From the NCBI GenBank assembly GCA_916610825.1, contig OU744446.1, forward strand, positions 3,729,001 to 3,793,000: a DNA stretch of 64,000 bases, given 5' to 3'. Under the pieces are notes generated by a model that was given only the letters and a program-made list of their open reading frames with translations, did no database searches and had not been told where the DNA came from. Source of the DNA: Haliclystus octoradiatus. Taxonomy: Eukaryota; Cnidaria; Staurozoa; Stauromedusae; Haliclystidae. Below are positions 43,682 through 57,600 of this stretch, in pieces. Each line of letters begins with the position of its first letter. Within the stretch, counting starts at the first letter, position 1. A program made the translations under genes and the position numbers.

Positions 43682-44672
43682 CGGTGGGTGTAAAATACCG
43701 ACCCGCCGACTCGCCGACCACACAGACCAGCTTGATTTAATCTAGAATTTCCGGGTTGACATGACGAATACTTCACGGCATTGTACAGAATATTTTGTAA
43801 GAAATTTCTGCTGACTGAAGATTTATAAATTTTCTTCAATAGGTATGTTCTCCGTCGAATTAATTCTTCCAATTTGTTCAGCTCAACAATTCAACTGGGA
43901 GAGCATCGACACAATTGTGGCACGCACATCAATCCACGTTGTTTTTGTTTCGTAGTATTAAATACATATTTACGAGATGTGGATTGTTATTATTCCTGTT
44001 GTTGTTATGTGGAACCTTGATTGTATATTTAAACAATTATTCAAGCTTTAAAACATGTGCTTTACTTAATTTTCTGTATTCTTTCCTTTACTTTAGTACC
44101 AACGTTATAATATTATACCGTTAATGCTCAAATATATCGACCTTTTTCACCTTTGCATCGGCACATCTCGTAAATATGTATTACTACGAAACAATAACAA
44201 CGTGGATTGATGTGCGTGCCATAATTGTGTCGACGCTTTCCCAAGTTGATTTGTTGAGCTGAACAAATTGGAAGAATTAATTCGACAGAGAACATACCTA
44301 TTAAAGACAATTTATAAATCTTCAGGACTTCAGCAGACATCGTATTTATTTGCAAGATAATAAATAATGAGTCAAAAGTTGCACTTGCACGGACCGTCGG
44401 ACGAGTGTGTACATTCCCATCTAAATCATATACAGTATGGTTTGGAAGTTTCAATTCTAGCCTATTCATGCTTTGAGGGTCACTAAATATTAAGCTTCTC
44501 ACATTTATCGGTCATATTTATTGGAGAGAAATAATAAATATCGTATAAATGAATCAAAAGTTCATCTGTACAACGCCGTGAAGTATTCGTCATGTCAACC
44601 CGGAAATTCTAGATTAAATCAATCTGGTCTGTGTGGTCGGCGAGTCGGCGGGTCGGTATTTTACACCCACCG
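43682..44672. repeat. 991-bp long inverted repeat between the two amine oxidase genes
   Basis: The left end CGGTGGGTGTAAAATACCG and right end CGGTATTTTACACCCACCG are exact complements. Complementarity continues, with gaps, through GAATTTCCGGGTTGACATGA and the blocks CGAATTAATTCTTCCAAT and ACATATTTACGAGATGTG to about 300 bp per arm, around a centre near 43985-44155. Frames in the right arm do not resemble a known protein. It may be a foldback transposon or an inverted duplication. No clear target duplication. Confidence 0.7.
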
Positions 44673-45094
44673 TGTTGGCGTGTTTGGTGATAAATTATAA
44701 AACTCTGTGAAGAAATGCAAATTTACAATCATTAAGCATACAAAAATGATACATATTTTAGATACCTTGAAAAGTTGTCATTGTAATTTAATTGGAAAAC
44801 AAACTACTTCGTTGAACCATCTATGGTCAAATATAAATGGTTAAACCGAATCTCTGTTATGGTTAAGTCAAAGGCCGTCGAACCATGGTCGAACGAAGGT
44901 TGAACCAAATCAAATTTCAATGCTGCTTGTCTTTTGCTGTTGCAGATAAGCAAATATGGTCATCCGATACTTTTAAATCGAAGTAGCTTGAACTTGTCAA
45001 TTTGTAGGTGATACTCACGTGACTACAATTGTCGACCAATCGGTGATTGAGGACAGTAAAGCAATTTATAGAGAAACAATCTAACGGAACGGAT

Positions 45095-48000
45095 ATGAAC
45101 ATGACAATACGACATGACAGGAATAATCAGGGTATACAGTTTTAAAATAAAAGGTACTTAATTATGAAAATTTGTACACACTTTTAAATCTAAATTAATT
45201 AAGTTCTGCAAATTTATTACTAGGCGCGGTGTCGGTGGCGACGGTGCTCAAAAGACTCACGTGAAAAGAGTCAAAAGACTCCATGTCTATAGAAACAGAC
45301 AGTGCTTTAGCTTGGCCCTGCTCAAAAGTTCAAATAGACGTGGTCAAATAGCCGTGGCGAAAGTTAAAACGACTTGGCATTTTCACACATTTGATATGTT
45401 GACGAGTACCGTGCCTGTTTTGCTGAATTGTAAATGGCCCTCTTACGATCAAATAACACGAGAGAAGAATTGTGACGTTTTTTTAGGCAAGCCCGCAATA
45501 TGATAAACTGTATATGACTAAATCAGCGTGAATTAAATGGCTCATCCGAAAGGTAAATTTGACAATTTGACAATGTGTTAACGAAAGGCATTTCCTTTCA
45601 TGGTTTCGCTTTTAGAATTTTAGAGCTATTTTTGTTGACTAGATTTCGAGTTGCATGCATTTGAAATGCATGCTTATATTGAATTACGGATCATTTGGCA
45701 CGGATTCAAAATAAATACATGAAGAAATCTATGAAGAAAAGCCGATCGAAGTCTCACACTTTGATATATAATTTAATTTATTTGTTATGTTGAGATTCAT
45801 GCTGATGATTTACACCTTTTGAAGTATATGTGTAGTTTAATATTACTTGGTTTATTATTAATAGTTTTTGATTGGAAGCTTTTATAGTTATCCTTCTTGT
45901 TCAGTTTTATGATTTTCTGGAGTTTTAGAGTGTGGTATCCGAAGTACGGATGTGTTTAGTATAACGTATATTTTGTCTTACAGTTTATTATATTATCTTG
46001 AAGTTTGCTTTATTGGAGTAACTGTGTTATTTATTTTTGTCTTCGCCCTTTGCGGCTACAGCGTGGTGCTACATTTCAACATTTTTGTTGACTAGATTTC
46101 GAGTTGCATGCAAATGCATGCTTATATTGAATTACGGATCATTGGCATGGATTCAAAATAAATACATGAAGAAATCTATGAAGAAAAGCCGATCGAAGTC
46201 GCGCATTTTGATATATAATTTAATTTATTTGTTATCACCGATGAAGTAGAAGTTGGTATTGCAATGCAATTGTTTCTCCTATTTTATTTCTTTTCATTGC
46301 AATACAATTACTGGCTGTAATTATCAGGAAATATTTTATATCTTTGTAATTTAATTTCCATTTTGTTTACAAATTTGATGAAGTTCTACTCCAAATCATT
46401 TTTCAATAATGATCATTTCTTATTATATATTTTCAACTAAAGATCAGATGATAAACACGTCTTATTTTTTTCACTTTCATATTTTAATAAAAATGTGTTT
46501 TTGTTTGTCTACATTTGAATTTCACTCTGAAAATTTAACAATACGATGACAATGATCACCAGTCAAGTCACAAAAACAAAGGATTGTTCTGTTTTATATT
46601 TGCAAGACAATAGAAATGAAAATCTGAGCAAGTCCGAGCATGGTCTGAGACAGGATTGTTGTTGAAAAAGGAAACAGTTTTCATTGGTTTTGCTCAACTT
46701 GGATCAATTTATTTAAAAATGAAGCCAGCCATAAAGTGGAAAAAAAACTTTGAAACTACAATTTAATACATGACGTAGTCGAGTCTGAAAATTACAAATT
46801 TCAATCTGGAATTTCCTTGTTGTTGTAAACTACCATCAAAGGGGAATGTGGCCAAAGTGTGAGCCAGCGAGCCATACAAAAAAATGCAGGCCATGAAGTC
46901 ATTCACACTCAAATTATGCGAGCCATTCCAAATCTCAAAACGAAAGCGAGCCATGTACCATACCTCAACATTTGCCAGACCATTCATGTTACTGCCGTTA
47001 CTGTTCAACAGTACTGAATAACACTGAACACAGTATAAACTTCAGATACCAAGATAAATACTCGGATATTATCAAACAAAAATTATTTGATAATACAGAA
47101 TAGTCTGTCTACTCCTAGTATGGTATCAAAAAAACAAAATATCGTTTAAAATAAATAACTGATCTATATCATAGCAAAATCCTATAAATCCTTTTTTTTA
47201 TCTTACAGGGAGAAATTCTGTTCCATTTCTGTACAAAATTTTATTAGCATTCTTCATTTTACTATCACTCATATTAATTATCATTCTAATAGCTACAAAA
47301 GTTAACGAAAAGAAATGCAACGAAACAAAACATACTAAAACATCTCAAAAATTTATATGTCAATCTGATTTGCTACAAGAAACAGAAACATACGGTCCAC
47401 CTACTGTATTTCAAGATTTAACTGAAGAAGAAACAATTGCCGTACAAGATTATATGCTATCCATAACCAATTTCAATTTAACACGGTACAACCAAGCAAA
47501 GAGTAATGACAACTTCATTCTTTTGATTGAACATTACTTACCGTCAAAGTCGTCTGTTTTATCTTACTTAGATGATAATGCATCTCAACCAGACCGAATT
47601 TCACGTGTTATTATCGTCAACGGTCATAAATCTAATCCAGACATTGAAGAATATCTTGTATTTCCATTACCTAAACCAATGAATCATACACGTTTAAAAA
47701 TGGGTGGATACAAATATCCAGCACCGTATTCTGGGTTAGGATGGAATTTAAAGGATGATCCTTACTTTCATCAAATTGCATACAATATTTCTGTCAAAGC
47801 AGAGAAAATATTAATGGAAAGTTTTGGTGAGACTTTACATAAATGTAACCCAAGATGTTTAAATGCTGCACCGTATGGGTTTCCAGCGTCGTTTAAAAAA
47901 GGAATAAGACAAACATGGGTTGGAATGCAACGAACAGTTGAAGGGATATATTACTATTTTTTACCTTTTGAAATAAGGATTGATCACAGCGGCACAGATG

Positions 48001-51000
48001 TATCAAAGTATAGGGCAAATCTGGTATGTATTCTTAGACTTCGGAGCTTTTTATTCAGGGCTGCCAAGAGTTATGAAAACAGTTCATGGAGCAGTTCATG
48101 AGCATCTCATGGAGTGTTCATGTACCAGTTCATTAACATGAAATTGCACAAATTTCCATGAACTTTGAAAAAAAAAATTACTTTGCAAAAAAGTTTTTCA
48201 AAAACTTTTTACTTTTGAAAAAAAAAATTACTTTGATTAAAGATTTTCAAAAAATTTTACTTATTAAAAAAAATTTCACTTTGATTAAAAGTTTCTAAAA
48301 ATTTTACATTTTGAAAAAGTTTTAAAGTTTTATTCTTTTTCAAAATTGTGAAGATCAATATTTGTTGTGGCCTCGATACTGGCCACCATACACTTCATGA
48401 AAATTTTTGGAACTTCTATTTGCAGTAGTGCGATCAAAAGATAAAGATAAGGTGAAACCATACAGCAATTGTAGCTAAAAATTATAATCTTAGCAAGGCA
48501 AAAGGTAGCCACTAATTGGTTGTTAGTTCAATTCCAACATTTGTTATCAATTAATTATAAATTTCAAGTTACCGCTAATCAGCATAATGGAAAATAATTA
48601 AACTTTACTGCTACGAAAAAATTAGTTGAGTTCATGAAAAGTTCATAAACAGTTCATGAACCTTATCTGACTCAATTTTCGTGACCTTTTTTCATGAACT
48701 GTTCATAAACTGTGTATGAAAGTTTATGAAACTTAGTCCATTTAATGTTAATGAGCTGATTTCACAGGGGTAATCATCATAGAATTTCACCTTCGAATTC
48801 CTGATAAGCTCATGCAAGTGTACTTATTTCTTTAACTGTATGTGAGTAGGCTGGCAATTAGGTGTGAGCTGCAAAACACTGCAAACTTTATTCTATCCTA
48901 TCATGGTCAAAAAATGCTGTTGATGGAAATTTAACATATAGGCCTACTATATTTAAATTAAAACATAGATATATAAACTTGATTCGTCAAAAGAAAATAA
49001 CTTTTCCGAACCCATCCTCTGGTAAAAACTGATGAACACCTCATTTTGCTTTTTCATGAACTGTCCATCAACAGCTGAGCTCCTAACTGTTTTTCACATG
49101 GAATGTAACTTTTTATGAACTGTTTTTACAGAGGCATCCTTGTCAAGTTATGTGATTAGTTTTAAGTTTGACAAGATAGCCCCTGCGAAAACAGTTCAGG
49201 AGTTCATGAACAGTTCATGAACAGTTCAGGAAAATCGAAGCCATTTAACGTCCATGGACTGTCCATGAACTGTTCATGAACTCCTGAACTGTTTTTCGCA
49301 GGGGAGAAGTCATTCTATGATTGAAAATTGGTTTGTCATGTTTTATAGTTTAACCTTGTTAAAATCTTTACTGATATGACAATGTTTTCACTTGCTTTAT
49401 AGTAGGCCTAACCTATCAAAGTATATTTTTGGTTAGTTAACTAGATGGTGACCCTTTTGTTATCGCAAGCTTAAGCTGCGTCATTGCAGATCTATCTAAC
49501 AACAATCATCAATCTATCTTTCTATTATAGATTGTGTACAACAATCAATCATTTCAAACAGTCGAGGAACTTATTACCAAATACGAGAAAGGATTAGTGA
49601 AAAAGATTAAGATAGCTAAACCAAATGATGATATGATGCTTCGCTCATCACTTCGTCCAAGACCAGGAATGAAAAAACATAAACCATTGCTAGCTCCAAA
49701 ACTAGTCGAACCAAGTGGAAAACGCTACTCAATAAAAGGAAATCAAATTAAATATTTTGATTGGCAGTTTGACGTATCAGTAAAACCATCAAATGGGATT
49801 GGTTTATTCGACATACGTTACCATGGTAAAAGAATAATTTATGAATTGTCTGTGCAAGATTTATTTGTTACGTATTCAGGTGCTGGCGGAAAACAATCAT
49901 GTTCAAGTTATTTTGACACAAGTGTCGGAGTTGGTGCGTATACATTTGAACTTGTCGAAGGTATTGACTGTCCAGACACAGCATCATATTTAGATGTCAA
50001 TATATTTTTACAATCAGAAAAAGTTGAAAAGAAGAAAAATGCAATTTGTGTATATGAATATGATACAGGAATACCAATACGTAGACATAAAGAATTTAAA
50101 TGGTCACCAGAAACAAAACAATGGTTTTTTGGTGGCGTACAAGGCAAAGCATTAATGGTACGAATGATTGCAACACCAGTAAATTATGATTATATTTTTG
50201 ATTTTATATTTCATCCAAACGGAGTTATTGAAACACGAACATCTGCATCAGGTTATTTACAAACAACATCATTTATGGATTCAGAAAATGATTATGGGTT
50301 TCAAACATTTGAGAATGATATTGGTACTATACATGATCATTTCTTATTTTATAAAATTGATTTCGATATTGATGGTGTCAAGAATAGTTATCAAACTGTT
50401 GATGTTGTGCCGAAAAATATGAGTTATCGATGGGAACCAGGTATGAAAAATATTCAACATTAAATGAAGTTTATGATGTTAAATTGTCCATTGCTGTGAT
50501 AAATATTGAATGATTTCATGAAACATTTATGAACATTTTGTCAGTATCCCATGCCAAAACTTTAAATATTGAGTTCATAAACTTAGTGATTTTTTGTATG
50601 GGGAATACCTTATATAGGAAAAGTTTATGAACGGTTCTTGAAATTTAAGATAACTTTTTGTGGTTTCATGAACGTGAAATTGCTCAAAAGTTCTGGGACA
50701 CTTCTTAAACCTGTCTAGAATAGTTTGTGAACTTTTGGTCAATTTTACTTTCATGAACTCATCAACTTTTTCACCGGGACGTGGACTTTCCTAATATTTT
50801 AATAGGAATCTTACAATATGTATGTAATTTACCCTACTATGATCTGATGCCTTTTGTATCTAAATGTGTTTCTTTACATTTATAATGTCATCAATGCTAC
50901 CAAAGCATAACTCTCTACCGGTACTTGATATCAGGGTAAGCCAATAGGTTCAGCCTTCTGGAATCCTAGAAGCATTTCAATATTTTCTTTTGAATTTTTT

Positions 51001-52093
51001 TGTTGAAATTTTACCAATGGATAAATTTTCTTCTGAATTTTCTGTAATCTAAGATTCAGGGATTCCTGCATTTGTCAAACCCTGTTTGATATTTTCTCTG
51101 ACATCTAAGCTCATAAACGTAAAATAGCAGGCTTTTCACAACCTTTATTCAGAAGCGTTATTAGTGCACAACAGTTTATGAATGTGAAACTGTTCTTATT
51201 ATCGAATGGACATTTTAAATTCATGAACTTCCTAATGTCCAAATTTTCGTAATCATTTAAACAAGACTTCATGAACATTTCTTGATTTGTTCATGAAAAT
51301 TTAATTGGAATTTGGGCAATTTCACAATAAGAATTGTCTATATGTGACTGTTTTATTATCTCCTGCAAAAACAGTTCATGAACAATTCAGGAAAATTGGA
51401 GCCATTTAACATTCATGAACTGTTCATGAACTGTTCATGAACTCCTGAACTGTTTTTCGCATGGGATCTGATGTAACGATATTGTTTCAATCATATTTGT
51501 TTACAGGTACGTATCGATACTCGAAGACAATCGAGAGGAACAAAAAGAAAACCGAAAAAGAGGCAGTTCTCAAATATAATTTTGATCAACCAAAATATAT
51601 GATAATTCAAAATGATAATTCAAAAAATCGTTTCGGTAATCCAAAAGGTTATCGTATAATACCACAAGGTATGGTTAAACAAACATTTCCTGATGATTAC
51701 CCAACAACAAAAGCAGCATCATGGACAAAATATCAATTAGCAATTACAAAATATAAAGAAAATGAGCGCTTTGGATATTGTGTTTACAATCAACATGGTA
51801 TGGAAGAACCGACGTTCAATTTTGAAAAAATAATTAACGACGATGACGCTATAGTGGATGAGGATCTTGTTGCTTGGGTAACAGTCGGTGGATTACATAT
51901 ACCTAATACAGAGGATGTACCGAATACATTCACCATGGGAAATTCCTATTTGTTTCTTATAAAACCATATGGTTATTTTGAAGAAGAACAATCCGCTTCT
52001 AGTAGGGATTCCGTTTTTATTGGTTTAGATTCTAACGGAGAAATGAAAAGGACAGACGGAACTGATGATGCTAGCGAAACCTGCAACGCATAA
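45095..52093 (+). CDS. Membrane copper amine oxidase 2 (primary-amine oxidase)
   Basis: Paralogue of amine oxidase 1 on the opposite strand. Exons 47209-48023, 49531-50440 and 51507-52093 join in phase. A candidate first exon 45095-45131 (MNMTIRHDRNNQ, then GTATAC donor) has the right phase and would give 782 residues; it is less certain than the rest. A membrane segment follows at once (LLAFFILLSLILIIILIA). Active-site parts are intact: Asp in YFDTSVGVG, topaquinone Tyr in TPVNYDY (50185-50187), copper His pair IHDH (50332-50340), and His in TVGGLHIPNTEDVP (51896-51898). Unlike amine oxidase 1 it has an intron after WEPG (50441-51506). Likely polyadenylation signals AATAAA are at 52181-52192. 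The substrate cannot be predicted. Confidence 0.93.
45629..46236. repeat. Direct repeat pair in the putative first intron of amine oxidase 2
   Basis: A block of about 155 bp starting ATTTTTGTTGACTAGATTTC at about 45629 recurs, nearly identical, at 46080-46236. The first copy has GCATGCATTTGAAATGCATGC where the second has GCATGCAAATGCATGC, a palindromic length difference. The rest of the intron (45132-47208) shows nothing I can support. Confidence 0.8.
48160..48340. repeat. A/T-rich degenerate tandem repeat
   Basis: Degenerate units of about 45-50 bp with A-runs and TTACTTTGATTAAAG, in the intron after the first large exon of amine oxidase 2. Just before it are GTTCATGA motifs of the abundant family. 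Non-coding. Confidence 0.6.
50441..51506 (+). other. Extra intron of amine oxidase 2, made largely of repeats
   Basis: Between the donor after WEP(G) and the acceptor before TYRYSKT. It contains decayed GTTCATGAA-type sequence (about 50510-50780 and 51110-51330), a CAGGGTC-type element (50935-51090) and a good palindromic MITE (51360-51465) that ends 41 bp before the exon. Amine oxidase 1 reads through this position without an intron. Confidence 0.8.
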
Positions 52094-52199
52094 TTTCTGT
52101 AAACAGACTTTGCACCACGTATCTAAAACGGCAGGTTTTTCTTGGCAACTTCAAATTCATATAAAAGTGTTCATAATAATAATAAAAATAAATAGATAG

Positions 52200-54600
52200 C
52201 CTACTTTCCTGTGACTTGTTTTAATCCATTGTTTTATCAAGTTGTATACTTTTCAATGTCCAATTTACATTTTATAATTCATGGTGAAACTTTTGATACC
52301 ATTTTGAGGAATGCAACTTATCAATTATCACATGTGATAACAATTCATGAATGTTAAATTCAGGTGCCAACTTTCATGAACTATTCACATGAAAACCTTT
52401 TATTTATTTCATGAACGTTAAATAGTCCAATTTCCACAAATTGTCCATGAAAACCTTTTATTTATTTCATGAACGTTAAATAGTCCAATTACCACAAATT
52501 GTCCATGAAAACCTTTTAAACAGTTCATGAACAGTTTATGAAAGTTAAATGACCCATTTTTCATGGACTTTATCATGAACAGTTAATAGAACATGGCAAA
52601 AACAACAAACATGAGTAGCAAGGGTACTCTGACTGTAAACTTCTCTGTAAATTAATTGTCAGTCAACTCCTCATCACTTAAAACAAGAAACAGAAAAGTA
52701 TTAATTGTAACACTTTCCTGTGAACTTCAGGTTTGCCGAAAAAAAATTGCCGTTTTATATCTTTGACACTCAGTCTATTAGATAATCAAATTGTAATTAG
52801 ATAGATCATAGAATTGAAATTATTTCAAAAAGGAAGAAGAATTTGCATCAGTTGTATATTGTATAATCTCTAATGAAAAAGCTGAAAAGCTGATTTCAAT
52901 ATTGATACAGTCAAACCTGTTATAACGGTCACCTCTATACAGCGGCCACCTGTCTATGGTGGCTAATTCATCTACCTCTTATAGCTGGCTGTTATATACA
53001 GGTTTGACTGTAGCATTTTCTAGAATCAATCACTATTAAAGTAGCAAAGACAACAGAATACTCTTAAATTAAACATTTTTCATATATCATTTATCCACAC
53101 ACCAGGTGAAAGCTCTTTATTTGAACGAGTAGGTTAGAATAGTAGCATTTGAAGTATGCATATTATTTTATGGCTATTTTTCCCTTGCTGATGCCAAACA
53201 ATAGTGCCTTAGTGCTCCTGCCAGAGATTGTATCCAAGAATATGCAGCTAAAATTTAGAAGCCCTACCCCTGCAAAAAATAGTTCATGGGTTCATAAACA
53301 GTTCATGAAAAAGTTAAGTGACCAAATTTTGATGAACTGTTTAAGAACAGTTCATGAAAAAGTTTCTGAATATTAGACCATTTAATGTTCATGAACTGAT
53401 TCCTGAACTGTTTGTGAACTATTCATGATTTATTTATAACATGTTCATTCTTTATGAACTCTTTAAAACATGTTAATGAACTAAACACATTTTTTCGCAG
53501 GTTAAGCGTAACCCCTGTGAAAACAACTCAATGTACGAAGGTTGCTTCAAGATAAGTAGGCCTAGTCAACTTTATATTACTCCTGCGAAAAGCTCACGAA
53601 CAATGAATGACCTATACTCTCATGAACTTTGATGAACAGTTCATGAAAAATTTCATGAAAATTAGGCCATTGAAACGTTTATGAGTTGTTCATGAACTGT
53701 TCATGCCAACACAACTAATTTTTTGCCGCATCCGGCTTCTTGCCTTTAAATTACGGCATTCAAGAATTTAAACATTATAATATTTCAAAAAGTATTAGGG
53801 AGACAGGCAAGGTGTTACGGTGATGATTGACATCCCCCTGTTTGCAGCTTTACGTATTTGGTGTGACTCAACTCAACTGAATGTATACTCTATGGGTAGG
53901 CCCTTGCTGCTGCGAAAAAATTACCATTGGTAAAGAACATGTTTGTTTTAAACTATGAGAAAGATCCGAGTAATGCTAAATATTCGAAATTCTTCTTAGA
54001 TGGCAGTGACAGTGTCTTTTCAAATGTTTTCCAACTGAGGAATTGATAAATCTAAGTACAGTAGCCTACATGTTATCAGTTAGCCCTCGGCAATGAGATC
54101 ACTTAAGGGCGGAATATATCTACTCCGTGTCGATCTTGATTGCTAGATGATAGACATGATGATAGGTTTAATTAGGTTATCATGGGATCCTCCGACCCTG
54201 TTGTTAATTATGCTATTGGCATGCCTACCTTTGATGGCACTGTAGATACAATATGATTAGGCCTACATGCAATCTTAAATTTGTTTGCATCTTCAAATTT
54301 GCTTCTATGATTACTTTTGACCACCAATATCAAATGGACAAAACTTAATTATTATATTATTTCTCCATTTGAAAAAATTATAATGATAAAATCGAAAGTG
54401 ATTTGTAACAGGCAACAGAACAGTTTGTTACAGAAATCTTGTAAACACTGTTTGGAAACGAGTTATTTTAAAAATGGAATTTGATGACGTCACTCAGAAT
54501 GTTAATAATCTCACAACTTTCATTTTTTCAGTCTGTTTTGAGCTAAACTCTATCCATCGAACCTTGAAGTTAGCATTGAACCTGTTGATGAATATCCATG
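52200..54600. other. Spacer between amine oxidase 2 and the FBXW2-like gene
   Basis: Contains GTTCATGAAC-family fragments (52340-52590 and 53267-53720, the former with a 70-bp duplication at 52395-52520), a pogo-like MITE (52909-53011) and a decayed tRNA-derived SINE tail (about 53085-53260). No coding sequence or recognisable promoter. Confidence 0.55.
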
Positions 54601-54620
54601 CAATGATTTCTTAATAACAG

Positions 54621-57600
54621 ATGGTTTCATTGCAAGATGTAGAGGAGGGAGAAGTGAATATCATCCTTCAGGCTTTCAAGAAGTTATCGAATAAAGACAA
54701 AGATGTTCTAGTCGTTTCCATAGTTGATGAGTTTACTCCTCGTCAACTTTATCTATTTTCTGAGAAACTACAAGGTCGTATAGTTAAAAGAGATTTCTTA
54801 CAATGGCTACCACGTTCAGTATCATCTATTATTCTTAAATATTGTGGTAAATCTACATCACTTGAATGTATGCAAGTGAGTAGACAATGGTATGAAGTAA
54901 TTTGCCAAGATAGTAACTTTTGGAAGAGGCAATGTGTACAACGTGGTATAAAATTGAATTTGAAAACTATAAAGACTTGTTATTTCAGAATTGATACATT
55001 ATTTGGTATCGAATGTACTCCATCTTATCATCTGTACAAAGATGGTGTAAATCGTTTGTCATCTCTATCAAGATTTTGCTTGGATTTTAGTCGACCAATG
55101 AAAGGCAAAGTTTTTGAGGATGGCCTCCCTCGTGTATCTGCTTTAGCATGTCTTGGAAATAATCTTGCTTGTGGTATGGTTCATTCTATTGCTATTTTTG
55201 TTGCTGCATGGCAGGGCTGCCCTCGACATAATATGTCAAATCTCTTGAGCCGCCCATGAATTTTTTTTCAGAAACACTTTAATCCCTTATTATTGTTAGC
55301 CAAATACATTTTGTTTACCTGTGTAGTTTGTAGGCCTATATTTATTTAAAATGCCTGTTTTTATGCCAATGGGAATGGCAAATTTTGTTAAAGCACCCAA
55401 TCCCGCAAGCAAATATTCAGTGGGCACTCCGATATTTCGTTCAAGAACTCTCTGCTTTGCAAACTGATTGATTAGGAAGATATGCACTGCTAGATGTAAT
55501 TGAAGGCTTGGCTGAATCAATCAAATTCGCAGACAATATATCAGCCAATCATTTCATTATTTTCTTTCAGATTTTACATTCCAATTAACAGGCTACCAAT
55601 CCTTGTAATTGAATTAATATAATTAATATAAGAAGTAATAATTTGACCACTTTATGCAGATGGCCTTTATAGACAGAGTTAATTCGATTAATATATAATG
55701 ATTAATATTAACAGAGATAACGATTAATATACTAAGATAATTGAATTAATTTGGTTTCATCAAACGTGACTTAATTTCTCCTTTTTAATGCCCCCTTACC
55801 AATACTTAATAATTTATTTCACAACAAGCTGATTTCTAGTTAACATTCTCCATACATTCTAGAAATCATAAATTCTGCCTTACTTTATACCCACCAAGAG
55901 AGGGAATATCAAACAAATTTGACTGTATAGTAACATGAATATAATTATTGCTAAATATTGCCCAAGTTTTCAATTAACTAGCTAGGTAGACCATAATGAT
56001 TATATTTTTACAAGAAATTTACTGAAGATTCATGCATTTTTCGTTTCATTTGTAGGCTCGATGGAAGGTGTGATATCAGTTTATGATTTGAAAGAAGAAA
56101 AACTAGTTACAGAGATAGCGTCACACGCATGTTCATGTCTGCAGCTATTACCTGAAGATTGTCTCATTGCTGGTTCCTATCATCGCAACGTTGAATTATG
56201 GAATTGGAGATCTGGTATACAATTAATGGCTCTGCGCGGGCATACTGCAGCTGGTAAGTAATACTGTGCAGTCAAACCTGTTATAACGGTCACCTCTATA
56301 CAGCTGCCACCTGTCTATATTGGTCACTCTTGCAATGTCTAAAATAGGATTTTCTATTGAATCAAACCTGTATATAAAGGTCACTTGTCTATAATTAATG
56401 GTCAATTTATCTGCCTCTCATAGCTGGCTGTTCTATACAGGTTTCACTGTACTATGAATCTTAAACTACCTACAGCCAAACCTTTTGAAACAGTTACCTC
56501 TATAGAACGACCACATGTCTCTAGTGGCCACTCTTGCAATGTCTGAAATTTTATTTTTCTATGGAATTAACTCTGTATATAAAGGCCATCTGCATATAGT
56601 TGTCAAATTATCTACCTCTTATAGCTGGCTGTGTTATACAGGTTCACGGTACAGTCAAACTTGTTAAAACGGTTACCTCTATAGAACGGCCACCTGTCTA
56701 TAGTGGCCACTCTTGCAATGTCTGAAATTTTATTTTCTATGGAATGAACTCTGTATCTAAAGGCCACCTGCATATAGTGGTCAAATTATCTAGTTCTTAT
56801 AGCTTGCTGTGATATACAGGTTCACGGTACAGTCAAACTTGTTAAAACGGTCACCTCTATAGAATGGCCACCTGTCTATAGTGGCCACTCTTGTAATGTC
56901 TGAAATTGTATTTTATATTAAATCGGCACTGTATATGGAGGTCCCCTGCGTATAGTGCTCAATGTATCTACCTCTTATCTGGCTGTTACATACAGGTTTC
57001 ATTGACAGGCCATAACTTTGTTGACGTTACGTCATAGATAATGTCATTTTCAGAATATAGGCTTAAAAGAATTTAGGCTACAAGGATGTAATTATTTGTG
57101 TCTTGTTGTCCTCTTTGTATTTTCTGAATGTTTTTATTTAATAGAGTTTACAGCAATATTAAATCTTTATTGTGAAATGTGAAAAATTTGTAAAACAGGG
57201 TTTTTCTATCACGTCAGTCTTGTAACCTTGGAGATGCTATTTTCTTGACATATTGTCCCAACATAACTGTATCAAGCGCTACCACATTGTGTTGTATTTT
57301 TACGTCACATTCAAAGACACTAGAAGTTGTCAGTGCTTGATTAACCAATAGGAAGCAAGAAAAAGTTTGAAAAAACTTACCATTAATAATAATAGATATT
57401 ATTAAAGCAGTTGAAAAATGCCAAATTCAGATTCACTTGACAGATTAAGACTGGCTATTGAGAGTTGGCTTGATTATCGAAAAAAGGTCATGAAAAAAAG
57501 TCATGAAACTTCGCAGAATTACTTCTCTTTTATCATTTGTCTTTCTATCTAATTTATTATATTTTAACTTGGATATAAAATTATTGCAAGCAGTTACGGT

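Noticed and set aside
44128..44502. 124-codon open frame in the 991-bp inverted repeat
   Set aside because: The opposite arm does not preserve the frame and the translation resembles nothing known. Considered a by-product of the repeat.
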